A stretch of 64,000 nucleotides of DNA from Odontesthes bonariensis. Lineage: Eukaryota; Chordata; Actinopteri; Atheriniformes; Atherinopsidae. The notes under the pieces were generated by a model. It had not been told where the DNA came from and ran no database searches. It saw only the letters and a program-made list of their open reading frames with translations. The stretch covers positions 33,400,447 to 33,464,446 of the forward strand of contig NC_134507.1 in the NCBI RefSeq assembly GCF_027942865.1, read 5' to 3'. Positions within the stretch are counted from its first letter, which is position 1; each line of letters opens with the position of its first letter. The translations under genes and the position numbers were made by a program. This document shows positions 10,081 through 20,424 of this stretch, piece by piece.

Positions 10081-11231
10081 ATGTTGTTTAAGGTTTTCTT
10101 CAGGTGAGTCTTCATGTTTAATGGTTTAGGTTTTTGTTCTCCTATATACTAAAGTTTCGTTCTTTTCTTTTGAAATCCAAACAGGATTTCCTGGCTTTGT
10201 GTCCTGCTCTTCAGCATTGGAACATGTTATCCCCCCCAGAAAAGCAAGTATATCAACATTTAGGTGCAGTTTATATAAAGGCAGCCAACATGGGAGCTTG
10301 TTTAGGAATGAGAGAGAAGAGGGTCTGCAACTATATTAATCATGCAGTCTCAAATCTTCCAATATATTAGACTTCAGTTTTAATGACCCACTTGAACTGC
10401 AGATACTCCTTTAGCTTTGTTTTTGTTACTAAACATATTGGCAGTGATACAGAGGCTACTGACAGCATGACCAACCATGCTGTCATAATTTGCTTCAACT
10501 AATTTCTTTGCTCAGGTCAAAACAGTGGATCCTCTGGTAGTAGCACGTCTGGCTACGGCAGCGGCGTCTCCTCTGGGTCTGGCTACGGCAGCGGCGTCTC
10601 CTCTGGCTACGGCAGCGGCGTCTCCTCTGGCTACGGCAGCGGCGTCTCCTCTGGGTCTGGCAGCGGCGTCTCCTCTGGGTCTGGCTACGGCAGCGGCGTC
10701 TCCTCTGGGTCTGGCTACGGCAGCGGCGTCTCCTCTGGGTCTGGCTACGGCAGCGGCGTCTCCTCTGGGTCTGGCTACGGCAGCGGCGTCTCCTCTGGGT
10801 CTGGCTACGGCAGCGGCGTCTCCTCTGGGTCTGGCTACGGCAGCGGCGTCTCCTCTGGGTCTGGCTACGGCAGCGGCGTCTCCTCTGGGTCTGGCTACGG
10901 CAGCGGCGTCTCCTCTGGGTCTGGCTACGGCAGCGGCGTCTCCTCTGGCTCTAATGCTGGCTTTACTGCGCAGGATGCAGACTTTGCCCGTTTCCTTGCT
11001 GCCCTAATGAACTTGAAGATCGACCGTTCTTTCCCACAGTCTGCCTGGACCTCCGACCAGGTCCCTAAGGACACATCTGAGATGCGCGCTGTATACCCTT
11101 CATCCCACGTCGTCCAGTCCAGCAGTGGCTACCAACGAGCCCGCGACTCCAGTTCGTACGCCAAATACTCCCAGGATGCCTTTGACCACTTTGATGCCAA
11201 GACTGGGTCTAAAGGGCAGAAGTTGTACTAA
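10081..11231 (+). CDS. Gene B1: secreted Gly/Ser/Tyr-repeat protein, 265 aa, exons 10081-10103, 10185-10243, 10516-11231
   Basis: ATG at 10081; exon 1 ends ...TTCAG before GTGAGT. Exon 2 is 59 nt, like gene A. Joined, they give the signal peptide MLFKVFFRISWLCVLLFSIG followed by TCYPPQKS. Exon 2 ends in phase 1 only if the donor is GC (AAAA|GCAAGT), i.e. a GC-AG intron; the nearby GT would put a stop in exon 3. Exon 3 reads SQNSGSSGSSTSGYGSGVSS, then 14 units of about 10 aa (GYGSGVSSGS), then a non-repetitive C-terminus with NAGFTAQDADFARFLAAL, MNLKIDRSFPQSAWTSDQ, YPSSHVVQSSSGYQRARDSS and DAFDHFDAKTGSKGQKLY, stop at 11229. A secreted structural or matrix-type role is possible but not shown. 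The paralogue in the right arm (B2) has a much longer repeat. Confidence 0.82.
10547..10953 (+). repeat. 30-bp coding minisatellite in gene B1 (14 units)
   Basis: Unit of about 30 bp beginning GGCTACGGCAGCGGCGTCTC, encoding GYGSGVSSGS; early units are 24 bp (lacking GGGTCT) or lack TAC. Unit lengths are all multiples of 3. The same strand is open in a second frame (Ala/Leu/Pro/Thr), which is not the spliced frame. Confidence 0.95.
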
Positions 11232-11380
11232 GGTAAAGCTGGACCAGTGTCTGAAGTATTGAGACTCCTGTATCAATACTGACCCCTTCATTTTTCTGCA
11301 GGTGACTCTCATGGACACTTCCATGGAGATTCCAACATGTGGCTGAGCTCTGGCAAAATAAACTTGACCAATAATACGTG
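11232..11380 (+). other. Gene B1 3'UTR intron and last exon, AATAAA at 11357-11362
   Basis: The stop TAA is followed by one G and a GTAAAG donor; the acceptor 'tttttctgcag' is at 11301; the non-coding exon from 11302 holds AATAAA at 11357. Mirrored in the right arm (24348-24408). Confidence 0.75.
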
Positions 11381-12151
11381 GTCTGTGTATTGAATACTTG
11401 ATCTTAAGGTTTGTTTTCACTTCATAGATTTGAGTCTTCACCACACCCACTGAGGCTGACTCTGCTTTTGAAGGGCAAACTGAATACTTCTGCTTTAAAT
11501 TCTACCACTACATGTTTCCTTCTCCTCATGGTTGAATTGCATTACACAAACCCAGACCAAAATAACTTGAAGCTCAATACAGTGGCCCTGCTTGCCCTTG
11601 TACCACGAAGGTGCCTCGGTTAAATCTGCACTCGCTGGCCTTTTCCAAGCTTTAATTGCATGTGACTCGTTAGCCTACGCTACGTAGCTTTGCCCCTCCC
11701 CTGCTTGGTGTCTTCTGTGTGCCTCAGAGCCATACATCCCTCTTAACCAACTTTGTCTCGACTTGCTCTCTGTGTGTGCGGCCTTTATTCATCTCACCTG
11801 GGACACCAGCTGGAGGGCTTATGACCCTGTACATATTGCTTGAAATACTCTTCACACCCCCATTGCAACCAATTAAAAGTTTTAGTGGCCTCTTGGAACA
11901 AACAATCCAGGAAAACTATCCAATCATATTGAACGGACTGTTAACGATGATTGCGTCCATCAAACTGCAATCTGCTCCTCCTTCCCCTTGTGCGCGTACC
12001 CTTCTTCGTGAACAAATTACGTATGCCCGAAGCTAAACTAGAGCCAGCTTGGCTAGCATTATTAAACATAGTTAGCATACTAAATACAGCAACGATCGAC
12101 ACTTGTTGTCAGAACAGCGCTCGTGCACCTTCATGCTCATGTACTCTAGAG
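11381..12151. other. Gene B1 3' flank plus a left-arm-only insert from about 11786
   Basis: 11381-11785 matches the reverse complement of 23920-24340. From 11786 to about 12575 the left arm carries extra sequence that the right arm lacks (the right arm joins 'gtgtgtgaggccactg' directly to 'cagactcggtcctt'). No coding content recognised. It ends in 'ccctacctttaat', resembling TTAA-type element ends. Confidence 0.6.
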
Positions 12152-12361
12152 CAGGGGTTCTCAACCTTTTGCAAGCGGGGCCCCCCCTAAGATGGTTCAT
12201 TGCAGTTGAGGCCCCCCCTCCTCCCGATACCACAGCCCCACCCCCACGACACGTTACGTGACGTGACGTCGCAGGCTCAAAATACTACCCCCTGTTAAAT
12301 TTGAAATGAAACTAGTCAAACAATAGTCCAACTTCTTGCATTTTTGAGGAGGGAATTTTCG

Positions 12362-12393
<32 letters not shown>

Positions 12394-12469
12394 CCTCATC
12401 CTGTAGTCTACTCGTGATCCCCCGTGAGTGTGTCCGCGCCCCCACCGGTTGAGAATCACTGCTCTAGAG
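12144..12469. mobile_element. hAT-type MITE, 310 bp (12152-12461) with 8-bp target duplication
   Basis: Termini CAGGGGTTCTCAACC and GGTTGAGAATCACTG are inverted repeats of the Charlie-like hAT type. They are flanked by the 8-bp duplication CTCTAGAG (12144-12151 and 12462-12469). It holds C/G-rich runs and a T29-type tract at 12365-12393. No coding capacity. Confidence 0.9.
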
Positions 12470-13003
12470 GCGTGCCTTCGGGGGGAAAGTCTGAAGAAAG
12501 GGGTTGGGACTTTTGACCTGTGTATTTTCAAAATGCAGCTTCACTGGACTCAAAATCCAGGATCTCCTACCCTACCTTTAATACAGGCTCGGTCCTGAAT
12601 ATGACATCATTGCATCTTCCCATGTTGGGATCTTCATCCTACACGAGACTTAAAGGAGACATATTTTACCTCTTTAAACAAGTTAGAATTGGTCTATTGG
12701 CTATACAAAACATGTTCATGAAGTTCTTTGCACAAAATCACTCTCACATAAAGAGATTTCACCAGTTCTATTCTTTCCATTTTCAGTCTCTTCCAAATTG
12801 AGCCGTTTAAAGGGCTCTGTCACTTTTATGCAAATAAGCTGTTGCTGGCCACGCCCCGCCCCGCTCATGAGTAGCCTCTGGCTGCGTGTACTGTTTACCC
12901 TTTTGTTTTGAGGGTCCAAATGGTACATATATGTACTCAAGTGGTAAAAGGTACATATATGTACCCTTTTTTCTACATGCTGGGGTATAATAGACAGTCT
13001 TTG

Positions 13004-13405
13004 TTAAAGCTATGGTAGGTAATCCTAGAGAGCTAGCAAGAGAGCTAGCAAGATTCGAAAGTGTCCACTCCTCTAAGCTCCACCCCCCCCTCCCCATTCC
13101 GTCAGTGCTTCATCCAAAGCCGGTGGAACCGCATGCGCACATGGAGCAGGGAGCCGGCAGAGGGGGGCGTAGGCAGAAAGCAGAGGCATCTGATTGGTTT
13201 TTTGTAGGCGACCAATCCGAGATCAGCGTCCCGCTGATCTTGGATTGGTCAGCTTTTTCTCAGTCCTGCAGCTGCCACAGAGGTCTGATTATTTTCGTCC
13301 CTTTTTCTAAATACATCTTGTGTAGATTTCTCTCAGGATAGACGGACCATTTCACCCAGTATTACAAAATGTGTTTCTGAACAGGATTACCTACCATGCC
13401 TTTAA
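13004..13405. mobile_element. TTAA MITE, 394 bp (13008-13401)
   Basis: TTAA on both sides; inverted termini AGCTATGGTAGGTAATCCT and AGGCATGGTAGGTAATCCT. An internal palindrome around 'gagatcagcgtcccgctgatct' can form a hairpin. No coding frame of note. Confidence 0.85.
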
Positions 13406-13661
13406 GCTACTTCAGTATAAGGGTACAAAACTATCCTTCAGAGGGTACTGCCTCAGTGACAAGCCATCGTGCCCCTAAAGGTACAATTCTGTACTTTATT
13501 TTCTGAGAGCGTATTTTTAAACTTTTCTTTTTATTCTTAGATTGTTAATAAAAATTTGTATTGCTTTATTATGTCTTGCTACTGGATGCTTGAATTTCCT
13601 TTGGGATCAATAAAGTATCTATTCCCTATGAATTAAGGGTTCATTTGTTTTCAATGCAGAG
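13406..13661 (+). other. Older repeat flanks, including a LINE-type 3' tail at about 13540-13620
   Basis: Contains 'aagggtacaaaactatcc' and 'aaaggtacaattctgtac' (the partner of 'ggtacatatatgtacc' left of the nested MITE) and then 'gaatttcctttgggatcaat' plus 'aaagtatctatt', the usual 3' end of a fish non-LTR retrotransposon. Confidence 0.55.
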
Positions 13662-14906
13662 CTTCTGCACAGGGCCGTAACCAGGATTTTTCAAATACCG
13701 AGGTCAAATATTGCGATAAATCTTATTTGACAAAAAAAAAAAAAAAAACATCCTAATATGGTGACTTTTTAAAATACAGTTTGGAAATGTGAATAAACCG
13801 AGGTAAATCACAAGCCCATCAAGGAGGTGAATATGTAGGTGAACAAGTTTATTATAACAATGTGATCACAAAAGTAGAGTATTTGAGTGAGTGAGTGAGT
13901 GAGTGAGTTAGTGAGAATGAATGTGAGTGAGTGAGTGAGTGAGACTCAGTTCTTCCCCTTTCTTCCTCTACTGACTCTCTCTCTTCAACTCCCTCATTCT
14001 CATCCTCTCCTGTGTCATCTGTTTTATAATATCAGCATCACCATCACCATTAATATTATTGTTATTATTAATATTACATTATTATATTATTATTATATTA
14101 TTATTATTACTATTGTCACCATCATCACCATGCATGTGCATGACCCACTAAAAGGTCAAATGAATGAGTTGGGCTATTGGTCTAACCGATGTGCAAAATT
14201 TTAGACACCATTTACAATAAAATCCAAATGGTTCATTAGGAAAAATGCAATCATTTTACCTAAGTAACTGGTTGAATCCACCCACTAAATTAACATCGTA
14301 GAATGTGCCAAACAGACCACAAGATGTTGGCTGTATTTTAGATGTATAGTCTCAATTCAATCCATTCACTCAACACAGAGAAGACAGAGGTATCATGCTG
14401 GGCCTGACAACTAGCTAAATGCTGGTAAAACTTGGCTTCATAATGCACCATGAGCAGCACAACTAACCTCAAGATTGTGTCATATGAGAGTACACGGGGT
14501 ATTTCATTCTGTTATTTTGCCCCGTGTGCATCATCAATTGTTTTAAGTAAAATGAAAAATATAAGTTTCTGACCCAGTTTCTATTAGTCTGCTTTATTTA
14601 CATGTAGGAAGCCATATAGCACTGAACAAAACTGTAGCTAGTGAGGCTGAATGACCACTAGCCACAGTTGGCACAAAATAAAAAAAATATAACGTGATGA
14701 TAAAGGGATTATGTGGACTTTATTTTCAGAAAAACAAATGAGAATGCATGCTGATCTTTCCACCAATCAAAGTCAAAACGATTTTCATCATATATTAATT
14801 TGCCATTTCTCTGAATAAAAAATAAAAAAAATAAAAAAAACACGGGGGAAAATACCGAGGTCATGACCTGTGTGTCCTCAATGCTGGGTACGGCACTGCT
14901 TCTGCA
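13662..14906. mobile_element. Non-autonomous hAT element, 1229 bp (13670-14898)
   Basis: Termini CAGGGCCGTAACCAGG and the reverse complement CAGTGCCGTACCCAGC; 8-bp target duplication CTTCTGCA at 13662-13669 and 14899-14906. It contains (GAGT)n near 13885-13940, an ATT-rich tract near 14050-14110 and A-rich runs. 'aataccgaggtca' occurs near both ends as subterminal inverted copies. No transposase seen. Confidence 0.88.
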
Positions 14907-14924
14907 GTCTCCAGCCTGACTCAC

Positions 14925-15132
14925 CTGTGGTGCGTTTCTGGAGACCCAGGTGTCCAGCAGCAGCTCCAGTCTCTGCCGGTGATACCTCTCAACTTATTTC
15001 AGGCGGCTGGGCCGGCAGAGGAGAGCGATGAGTGGCCCAGCGCGGAGGAGCGCTCCCCCTCGGCCTGTGGAGCAGCTCACACAGGTTGACCTGTTCGTGG
15101 CTGTGAAAACCACCGGGAGGTATCACCGGCAG
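14925..15132 (+). pseudogene. Captured fringe-like exon, rearranged (copy 1)
   Basis: 14987-15132 (+) reads STYFRRLGRQRRAMSGPARR, ..., VEQLTQVDLFVAVKTTGRYH, RQ in one open frame. 14925-14986 (-) carries the continuation RYHRQRLELLLDTWVSRNAP, Q and a GTGAGT donor in opposite orientation. The pattern AVKTT-x-x-x-H-x-x-RLELLLDTWVSR is characteristic of Fringe O-fucose beta-1,3-N-acetylglucosaminyltransferases that modify Notch. Only the piece upstream of and including this motif is present, with no catalytic DDD region, so this is a gene fragment carried by a transposon. The two halves share 'aggtatcaccggcag' at the break. Confidence 0.8.
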
Positions 15133-15639
15133 ATCACATCAGGAAAGTCGATGTGCAGGCTCAACATCAGCCTCTCAAGCCAACTCTCTGGTAAAATAGG
15201 GGAATCTCTTCACTCTACAGCCTGCAGGGGGCGCTGACCTACAATAAAATGACTTCACGGGAAGATTTTTGGAACAAATTCTTTAGAAACTGAAGGTGAC
15301 AAATCTACGATGATCTTCACAATCACACAGTCTTAAAGTGGAGCTTCTTCTTATGTTTCTATGCAGCTGAGCACTCACATCATGATGACTGACGTGTGGA
15401 GAAATCCTGCTCTTCACCACATTTTATTTCACATCCTATAAGGTTTAAAGTTCACATTGTTCAGCTTTGATGCTGCTTCCCGTCATCAAAACCTGGGCAT
15501 CTGGTGTGAAATTTAATGCAGTAAACACACGCGAGTCCATTCTTCCAGATATACCCAAAACACTCGTGGTATAAAGATATAGACTTCAGACACCCACATC
15601 ATGCTCTAAAAGCACAGGTGGGAAAAACAAAAAGTTATT

Positions 15640-16160
15640 TTAACACATTGAATACCGGCGGTGTTTACGGAATTATGTCGTAGAATCACAGCGTTCTAAA
15701 CCATTTTTTGACGTTTTTTGTACAGTCACAGCATATTATGTGATAGGGCCACTGAAACATGTTATGGCTCGTTTGAAAGCTGAGACTTTAAACTCTTTGT
15801 GGGTCAAAACTGCGTGTCTCTAGGTGCCGCCATTAGCGAGCTATCCTTAGCTAAACCAAGACGGGTATCCACCAAAGTCAACAACAAACAGATATCGGGG
15901 CTTTTGTGAAACATGCGCTCTTTCAGCCTGTCGCACTTTAGATACTTACATATCCGGGTCAGAGGATTTGCGTCGTGTCCTTGTGTCAAAGCATTTTACA
16001 TGTTCATAAAACCACGAAGTAGGTGGAGGGATTCCAAGAATGTATAGATTCAGAATCCATAAAAAAAAAAAAAAACGTAAAAACGTATTTTTACCATTTG
16101 GGAGCCAACGCATGGGCAGTAAAAACGTAGTTTTATGTGACTTGGGAGTCAATGTGTTAA
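15640..16160. mobile_element. TTAA element with CACATTGA termini, 513 bp (15644-16156)
   Basis: TTAA at 15640-15643 and 16157-16160; inverted termini CACATTGAATACC and CACATTGACTCCC. It holds an A15-type run near 16060 and paired 'aaaaacgtatttttac' / 'gtaaaaacgtagtttt' motifs. piggyBac-like by target and termini (inference). Confidence 0.8.
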
Positions 16161-16179
16161 CATAATATGTCCCCTTTAA

Positions 16180-17739
16180 GACTTTCTCTGAGCATCTCAG
16201 GGATTTGCAGGGCTTTTGACTTTATAGAGCATTTTTCAAGCAAAATGTAAAACAATGTTTGATATAGCAATTAAAAAGGACAAACATGGAATGAAACAAA
16301 ATACAAGGATTGTAAAATGACCACACTAATAAAAGCATTTGCAGAAAACAGTAAAATATTAACTCAGCAATAAAAACAAACCGTGTACAAGACATGAAAA
16401 GAGCACATTAAAACAAGGCTAACAGGCCAATTGAGGAATCTATGGAGGATTAAAATTTTAAAGAGTTTCTATATTTTCATAGACAAACCAGTCTTCAAAT
16501 CAACTTTATTTTTCTTAAATGGCATCAGCAACACTTCCTCTCGCTTAGAGTTGCTCCAACATCTTTCCTGGACCACTTATGAGCAAAAACTGCTGGATAG
16601 AAATTTGAAAGCTGGATGAGGAGCTGGGTACTGGGAGAGCACCATTAGTTCTACCAATACTTTGCTCAGTGAGTTAGAGCAGAATAGCAAAATTTCACGT
16701 TTACTCAGTAAACCATGTACACTTCCAACTGTACAAGGACTGGATAAAGCTTACCCAGGATACCTACTAGGAAATCTGACTTCCCATCTAGAAGTTGTAA
16801 ATTCAGAGGATGCAACATCAATAGGCATGTTCTGGCACAACTGCAGAACCTGCCATTAGAGTGGAAAGGCAACAAGTTGCGTATTAAAGCACAATAGAAG
16901 AGTGGTACAGGGTAGGGTTGTCAAAGAATATTCCAAATTTTAATAGGTTTTACAGACAAAGGTGAAAATTAATATTCAAATGTGGAAAAACGTCTGTGCA
17001 GCCGCTGCCTGCCTTGAGTCGGCACACTGCATGACTGGGTCAGGGACAGGTCACAGGAGTCACTGAAAGTTGACATATGTAAAAAAAGCTACGGTTAGCT
17101 TATCATTTGACCACCATTAACATGAGGTTACATCTTGAAAATGTGCACCCAAATGAACATGGCATAATATTAAACTCAAATATGTTTAAACTGTCATTAG
17201 CCACTGGCTTGCGATTACTTTAGCATTCCATCTGCAGGGAATGGGGGAAAACCCAGACAAGGTCATCACATGATACTGCTAAAGACAGCACTGGCTGTGG
17301 TTTAATTGCAGAATAATATTTAAGGAGTAACCGGCCAGGTATTTCATGCACAATGTTTGTTTAGCAAGCCTTCAGGTTGGCTACCGTGCACTCAGCAATC
17401 TGTGCCCAGAGTTACGTGGTGGCACAAAGTTGTACCAATTTCAAGAGTGCACTGCATAGAAGGGGTTGTGTCTGGCTGCCATGTACAGGTGTAGAGAAAT
17501 GGCTGTAAAGGATGCTGTAGCTGATCACTATAGTCAATTGAGCAAAGGGTGCAACTATTTAACACCTTCATAGCAATTCCTCTCAAGATGCAGAGCTTTG
17601 AGAAGCCATGTTTGAAACCAAAAGCAGAATGTCCCAGTCAAATATGACAGGTGATGCCTGCCATTTGCCTTGAACCCAGATGGTGTACACAGGACATTGT
17701 TTCCCTTAATCATTCTGAAGCTAGATCATTTGACAAGAC
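16180..17739. other. No gene seen; 3' flank of gene C
   Basis: AT-rich sequence without convincing coding frames, RNA genes or clear element ends. Short open frames (for example 16431-16619) lack supporting signals. Confidence 0.5.
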
Positions 17740-17859
17740 TTTATTCAAAGACTAAAAAGAATCTTCTTATAACGTTGGTTTCAGCTTTTCAATCTGAAAC
17801 AGAACCAGATTAGTTAGAGCATTGAGATAAAGACATTTGCAGGTACCACTCAACATACC
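17740..17859 (-). other. Gene C 3'UTR intron and last exon, AATAAA complement at 17740-17745
   Basis: On the - strand the stop TAG (17883-17881) is followed by 22 nt, a GTATGT donor after 17859, acceptor 'tctgtttcag', and a non-coding exon from 17793 with AATAAA at 17745-17740. This is the same layout as genes A and B. Confidence 0.75.
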
Positions 17860-17880
17860 CTCTGCACATCATGTTCAGCT

Positions 17881-19100
17881 CTAGCGGGCACTTGGGATGA
17901 ACTTTTTCTGCTGCCCAGAACCATGGCTGTCAGTAATATGCTCCTTCAAGTAGTGGACATCCTGAAAGTAGTCTTTGCCCTTCTCATGCTGCTGGCTGAA
18001 GGTGCTGTAGGTTCCAGAGGGGTACAAGCCGTACAAAAGCCTGTAGTCAAAGTCAGGAGATCCACCCACACCAAAGCGTGGCACCAGTACGGTTGGGGAT
18101 CCAGGTCCAGACCCTTGGCGTTCATCCGGGTAGCCGAATTCCTCCGTCTGCTGCTGGTAATTCCCAAGTTCAGCTTCCTTCGTGACACTGGAGGTCTCCC
18201 CTGACTGGAGGACAGGGCCAGGTGGTGACAGGGGGGCTGCAGGGAGAACGTCAGTGAGGCTGAGGGCTTGGGCTGACGCATCCCCAAAGACTGAGGGAGC
18301 AATAGCCCACTGGGTTTCTGTGTGGAGACATTTCACAATTAGTCCTTTTCACAGCAGAAGCTCTGATAGCACAGAGTGTTGACATCCCAGTTTCCTAGGA
18401 TGTAAACTTAAAAGCTCCACTCCAAACATATTTTGGGCCATCTACACTCCAAGCAGAAGATTTACCTTGTGGTCCAAGTTGGGCAGCTCCAGGTTGCAGA
18501 GTGCCAGCGTCAGATCCTACGTCAACAGGCACATAAGTGACAGTAGAGTATCCTGTTGCAGGCAGGCCAGAGCTCAAGCTGCTCAATGCTGGACCCGTCT
18601 GAACAGCCTGTGGGACACCAGAAGCTTGCACAGCCATTTGCACGGGCACAACGGAGCCAGAGCTGCTGAATCTTGGGTCTGCCTGAAGAACAGGTTGACT
18701 TTGACCAGAGACCAGCACAGGTGTCGCCATATAAGTGTTACTGGAAGCAGTGTTGGGCACGGTCACCGGACGGCCAGCGGCTGCTCCCTGGTAAGAGCCA
18801 AAATGACCTGCAGCTCTTGTGCCGCTGCTGCTCTGGCCTGCTGATTTTGAACCTGGGTGCATGACAACAAGTTTAGCAGAAGCTGATTCAAGCAAGCATG
18901 TAATGTTTTACCACAACAGATGATAGCATACCTTTAGTGGGAAAACCCCATGTAGCAGCAGTCAACAAGGCAAAGAGGGAAATCCTGAAATTATGTACAA
19001 CAAAGAGTAAGAATGCAGTATTAACCAATGTTTCCAATCAAACAAAAACTGTAAAAGGCAGCTTGTGCTTATACCTCAGGAAGAACCCAGCAGCTGTCAT
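17881..19100 (-). CDS. Gene C: secreted protein, 300 aa, exons 19100-19075, 18984-18932, 18852-18466, 18317-17881
   Basis: Exon 1 ATG...CTGAG then GTATAAG; exon 2 (53 nt) completes the signal peptide MTAAGFFLRISLFALLTAAT followed by WGFPTKG. Phases are 2, 1, 1. Exon 3 is Ser/Gly/Pro/Val-rich (AGQSSSGTRAAGHFGSYQG, FSSSGSVVPVQMAVQASGV, GYSTVTYVPVDVGSDAGTL). Exon 4 has ETQWAIAPSVFGDASAQALS, SPPGPVLQSGETSS and a conserved-looking aromatic end, PDFDYRLLYGLYPSGTYSTF then EKGKDYFQDVHYLKEHITDS. The splice sites are canonical and the summed exons are in frame (903 nt). It is related in plan, and weakly in its Tyr-rich C-terminus, to genes A and B; family name not recognised. It lies alone in the spacer between the duplication arms and is divergent from both. 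Confidence 0.83.
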
Positions 19101-19140
19101 GGTGAAAACAAGCTATGAGAGGAAACAGCAAGGGTGAAGG

Positions 19141-19146
19141 TTTATA
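19141..19146 (-). promoter_or_regulatory. TATA box of gene C
   Basis: TATAAA on the - strand in 'cattatttataaacc', about 41 nt upstream of the ATG, implying a very short 5'UTR. Confidence 0.6.
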
Positions 19147-19264
19147 AATAATGCCACAGACCAGCCCAGACCAATCAAAGCTTAACGAGCTAAACAACAG
19201 ACAGCTGCTTGTGAGGGACTATCAGGACAGGTGGACGCTGGAGGCTCATCTGGTTGGTCTGGTA

Positions 19265-19760
19265 TCAGCCTCATTAAGTGAGGTTACATGGCACTGAAAG
19301 AATCGGATTAAGGGCTAAATTAAAATAAGACTGATTTATTAAGTTCATGTGTACACCTTAATCTGACAAAAAATTGCATCGGATCGGGTCACTCGCGATC
19401 GGATTAAGACCCCGAGATAACTCGGTTGTGAGTCGCGTTTGTGCAATAAGCAGCTCATCACAAACAAAATGTAGAGGGACGTAGCGTCATCTTGCCCTTC
19501 GTTCGCCATCTTTCTCGAATGCCTGAGTTTGTTGTTGTTGTTGGTTGTGGTGAAGAGGTCAACCGGAGGTGGCTCTATTAGCAATAGTTGAAACGGGTAC
19601 AGCGCCACCTATCGTACCGGGTAATGACGTGCTTTGTGCCTACGATTCGATTCATTCACCGCCATATAGCCAAGGATAATTACCCTTGCTCAAATAAGGA
19701 GCATAACCCAACCATAGCTATAATCGAACTAATCTCATCATATAGACCCACTGAATATCA
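19265..19760. mobile_element. Non-autonomous DNA element, copy 1 of a family (second copy at 46.55-48.88 kb)
   Basis: Shares 'acatggcactgaaag', 'ccccgagataactcgg', 'gagggacgtagc', 'cctgagtttgttgttgttg' and 'tagacccactga' with the 46.55-48.88 kb copy. Subterminal ends look inverted (CAGTGGGTCTACAT-like). It serves as the uninterrupted reference for the insertions in the other copy. Confidence 0.7.
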
Positions 19761-19769
19761 TCTCTCAGC

Positions 19770-20424
19770 TCCACCCTCCTGTCTGTGCTAAAGGCACTTA
19801 GTCACTGCCAAACGTTGTACTGTCTATTGCTGTGCACTTATTCTGAGTTTCTCTCGGAATTTCAGTTACATGTAGGAGCTGGAAATAACAGCCTAGATGT
19901 TGAGTTTTCACACCGACCCACTCACACATTTAACAAGTTAACTGAGGCCTGTAGAGTCTGAGATGTAGCTCTTATTGGTCCTTTAAAGGAGACATGTTTT
20001 GCCCTTTTTGGTACAATTTCCCGAGGTCTTACTGAAATGTGTGAGACAGGCTTTGGTCAAAATTCTTGAGAAAGCTAGATTCTCGTTACCATGGTAACTG
20101 CCGAGCAAGCTGCGGGGGAGGAAGAAAGTTGGTCAAAAGAACGTTACTCTGGTAGAATGGAACAACACTATCAGTCTGAACTGGAGTCAAACCCTGAACA
20201 AGAAGGAGCTCCCAGAGGTTCCACCATAAAGCTGCAAAAGGATGCTGGGGAAGCGTTAGTTTATGCTTCTTTGTACGTTGGCTAAGGACACACTGTTATG
20301 CTGGCTGTTGCTGACACGAGTTTATATCAAATATTGTATTTACATGAGTCACCCGCATAAGCGTAGGAACTGGTGTAGAAGTAGACGTGCCTCTACGTGT
20401 AGATGTGTTTTCTTTGTTGGGTGT
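19770..20424. other. Repeat-like DNA, one TTAA-type end, no gene
   Basis: At 19985 'tttaaaggagacatgttttg' resembles the left terminus of the 12654 element. The open frame at 20091-20285 has no recognisable motif. No partner terminus found. Confidence 0.4.

Larger units (their letters stand above)
4904..12649. repeat. Left arm of a large inverted duplication
   Basis: Reads as the reverse complement of about 23845-30620, over two genes, their promoters, intergenic DNA and 3' flanks. Visible identity in exons and introns is high (a few percent difference). Arm-specific differences are the LINE (left), an about 1.4-kb stretch at 6430-7800 (left only), the THAP element at 8666-9336 (left only), an about 0.8-kb insert at 11786-12575 (left only), the hAT element at 26145-27517 (right only), and repeat-length changes in gene B. 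Homology is lost at the TTAA insertion at 12650. Confidence 0.93.
12650..16179. mobile_element. Composite TTAA-type element (12654-16175) carrying fringe exon pieces and three nested insertions
   Basis: The left end is TTAA + AGGAGACATATTTTACC and the right end is ATAATATGTCCCCT + TTAA; the inverted termini agree except for a few bases. Its left 200 bp are the inverted counterpart of 36785-36989. Nested inside are a TTAA MITE (13008-13401), a hAT element (13670-14898) and a CACATTGA-ended TTAA element (15644-16156). That one outer element spans the whole stretch is my inference from matching ends. It sits where the left arm of the inverted duplication stops. Confidence 0.6.
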
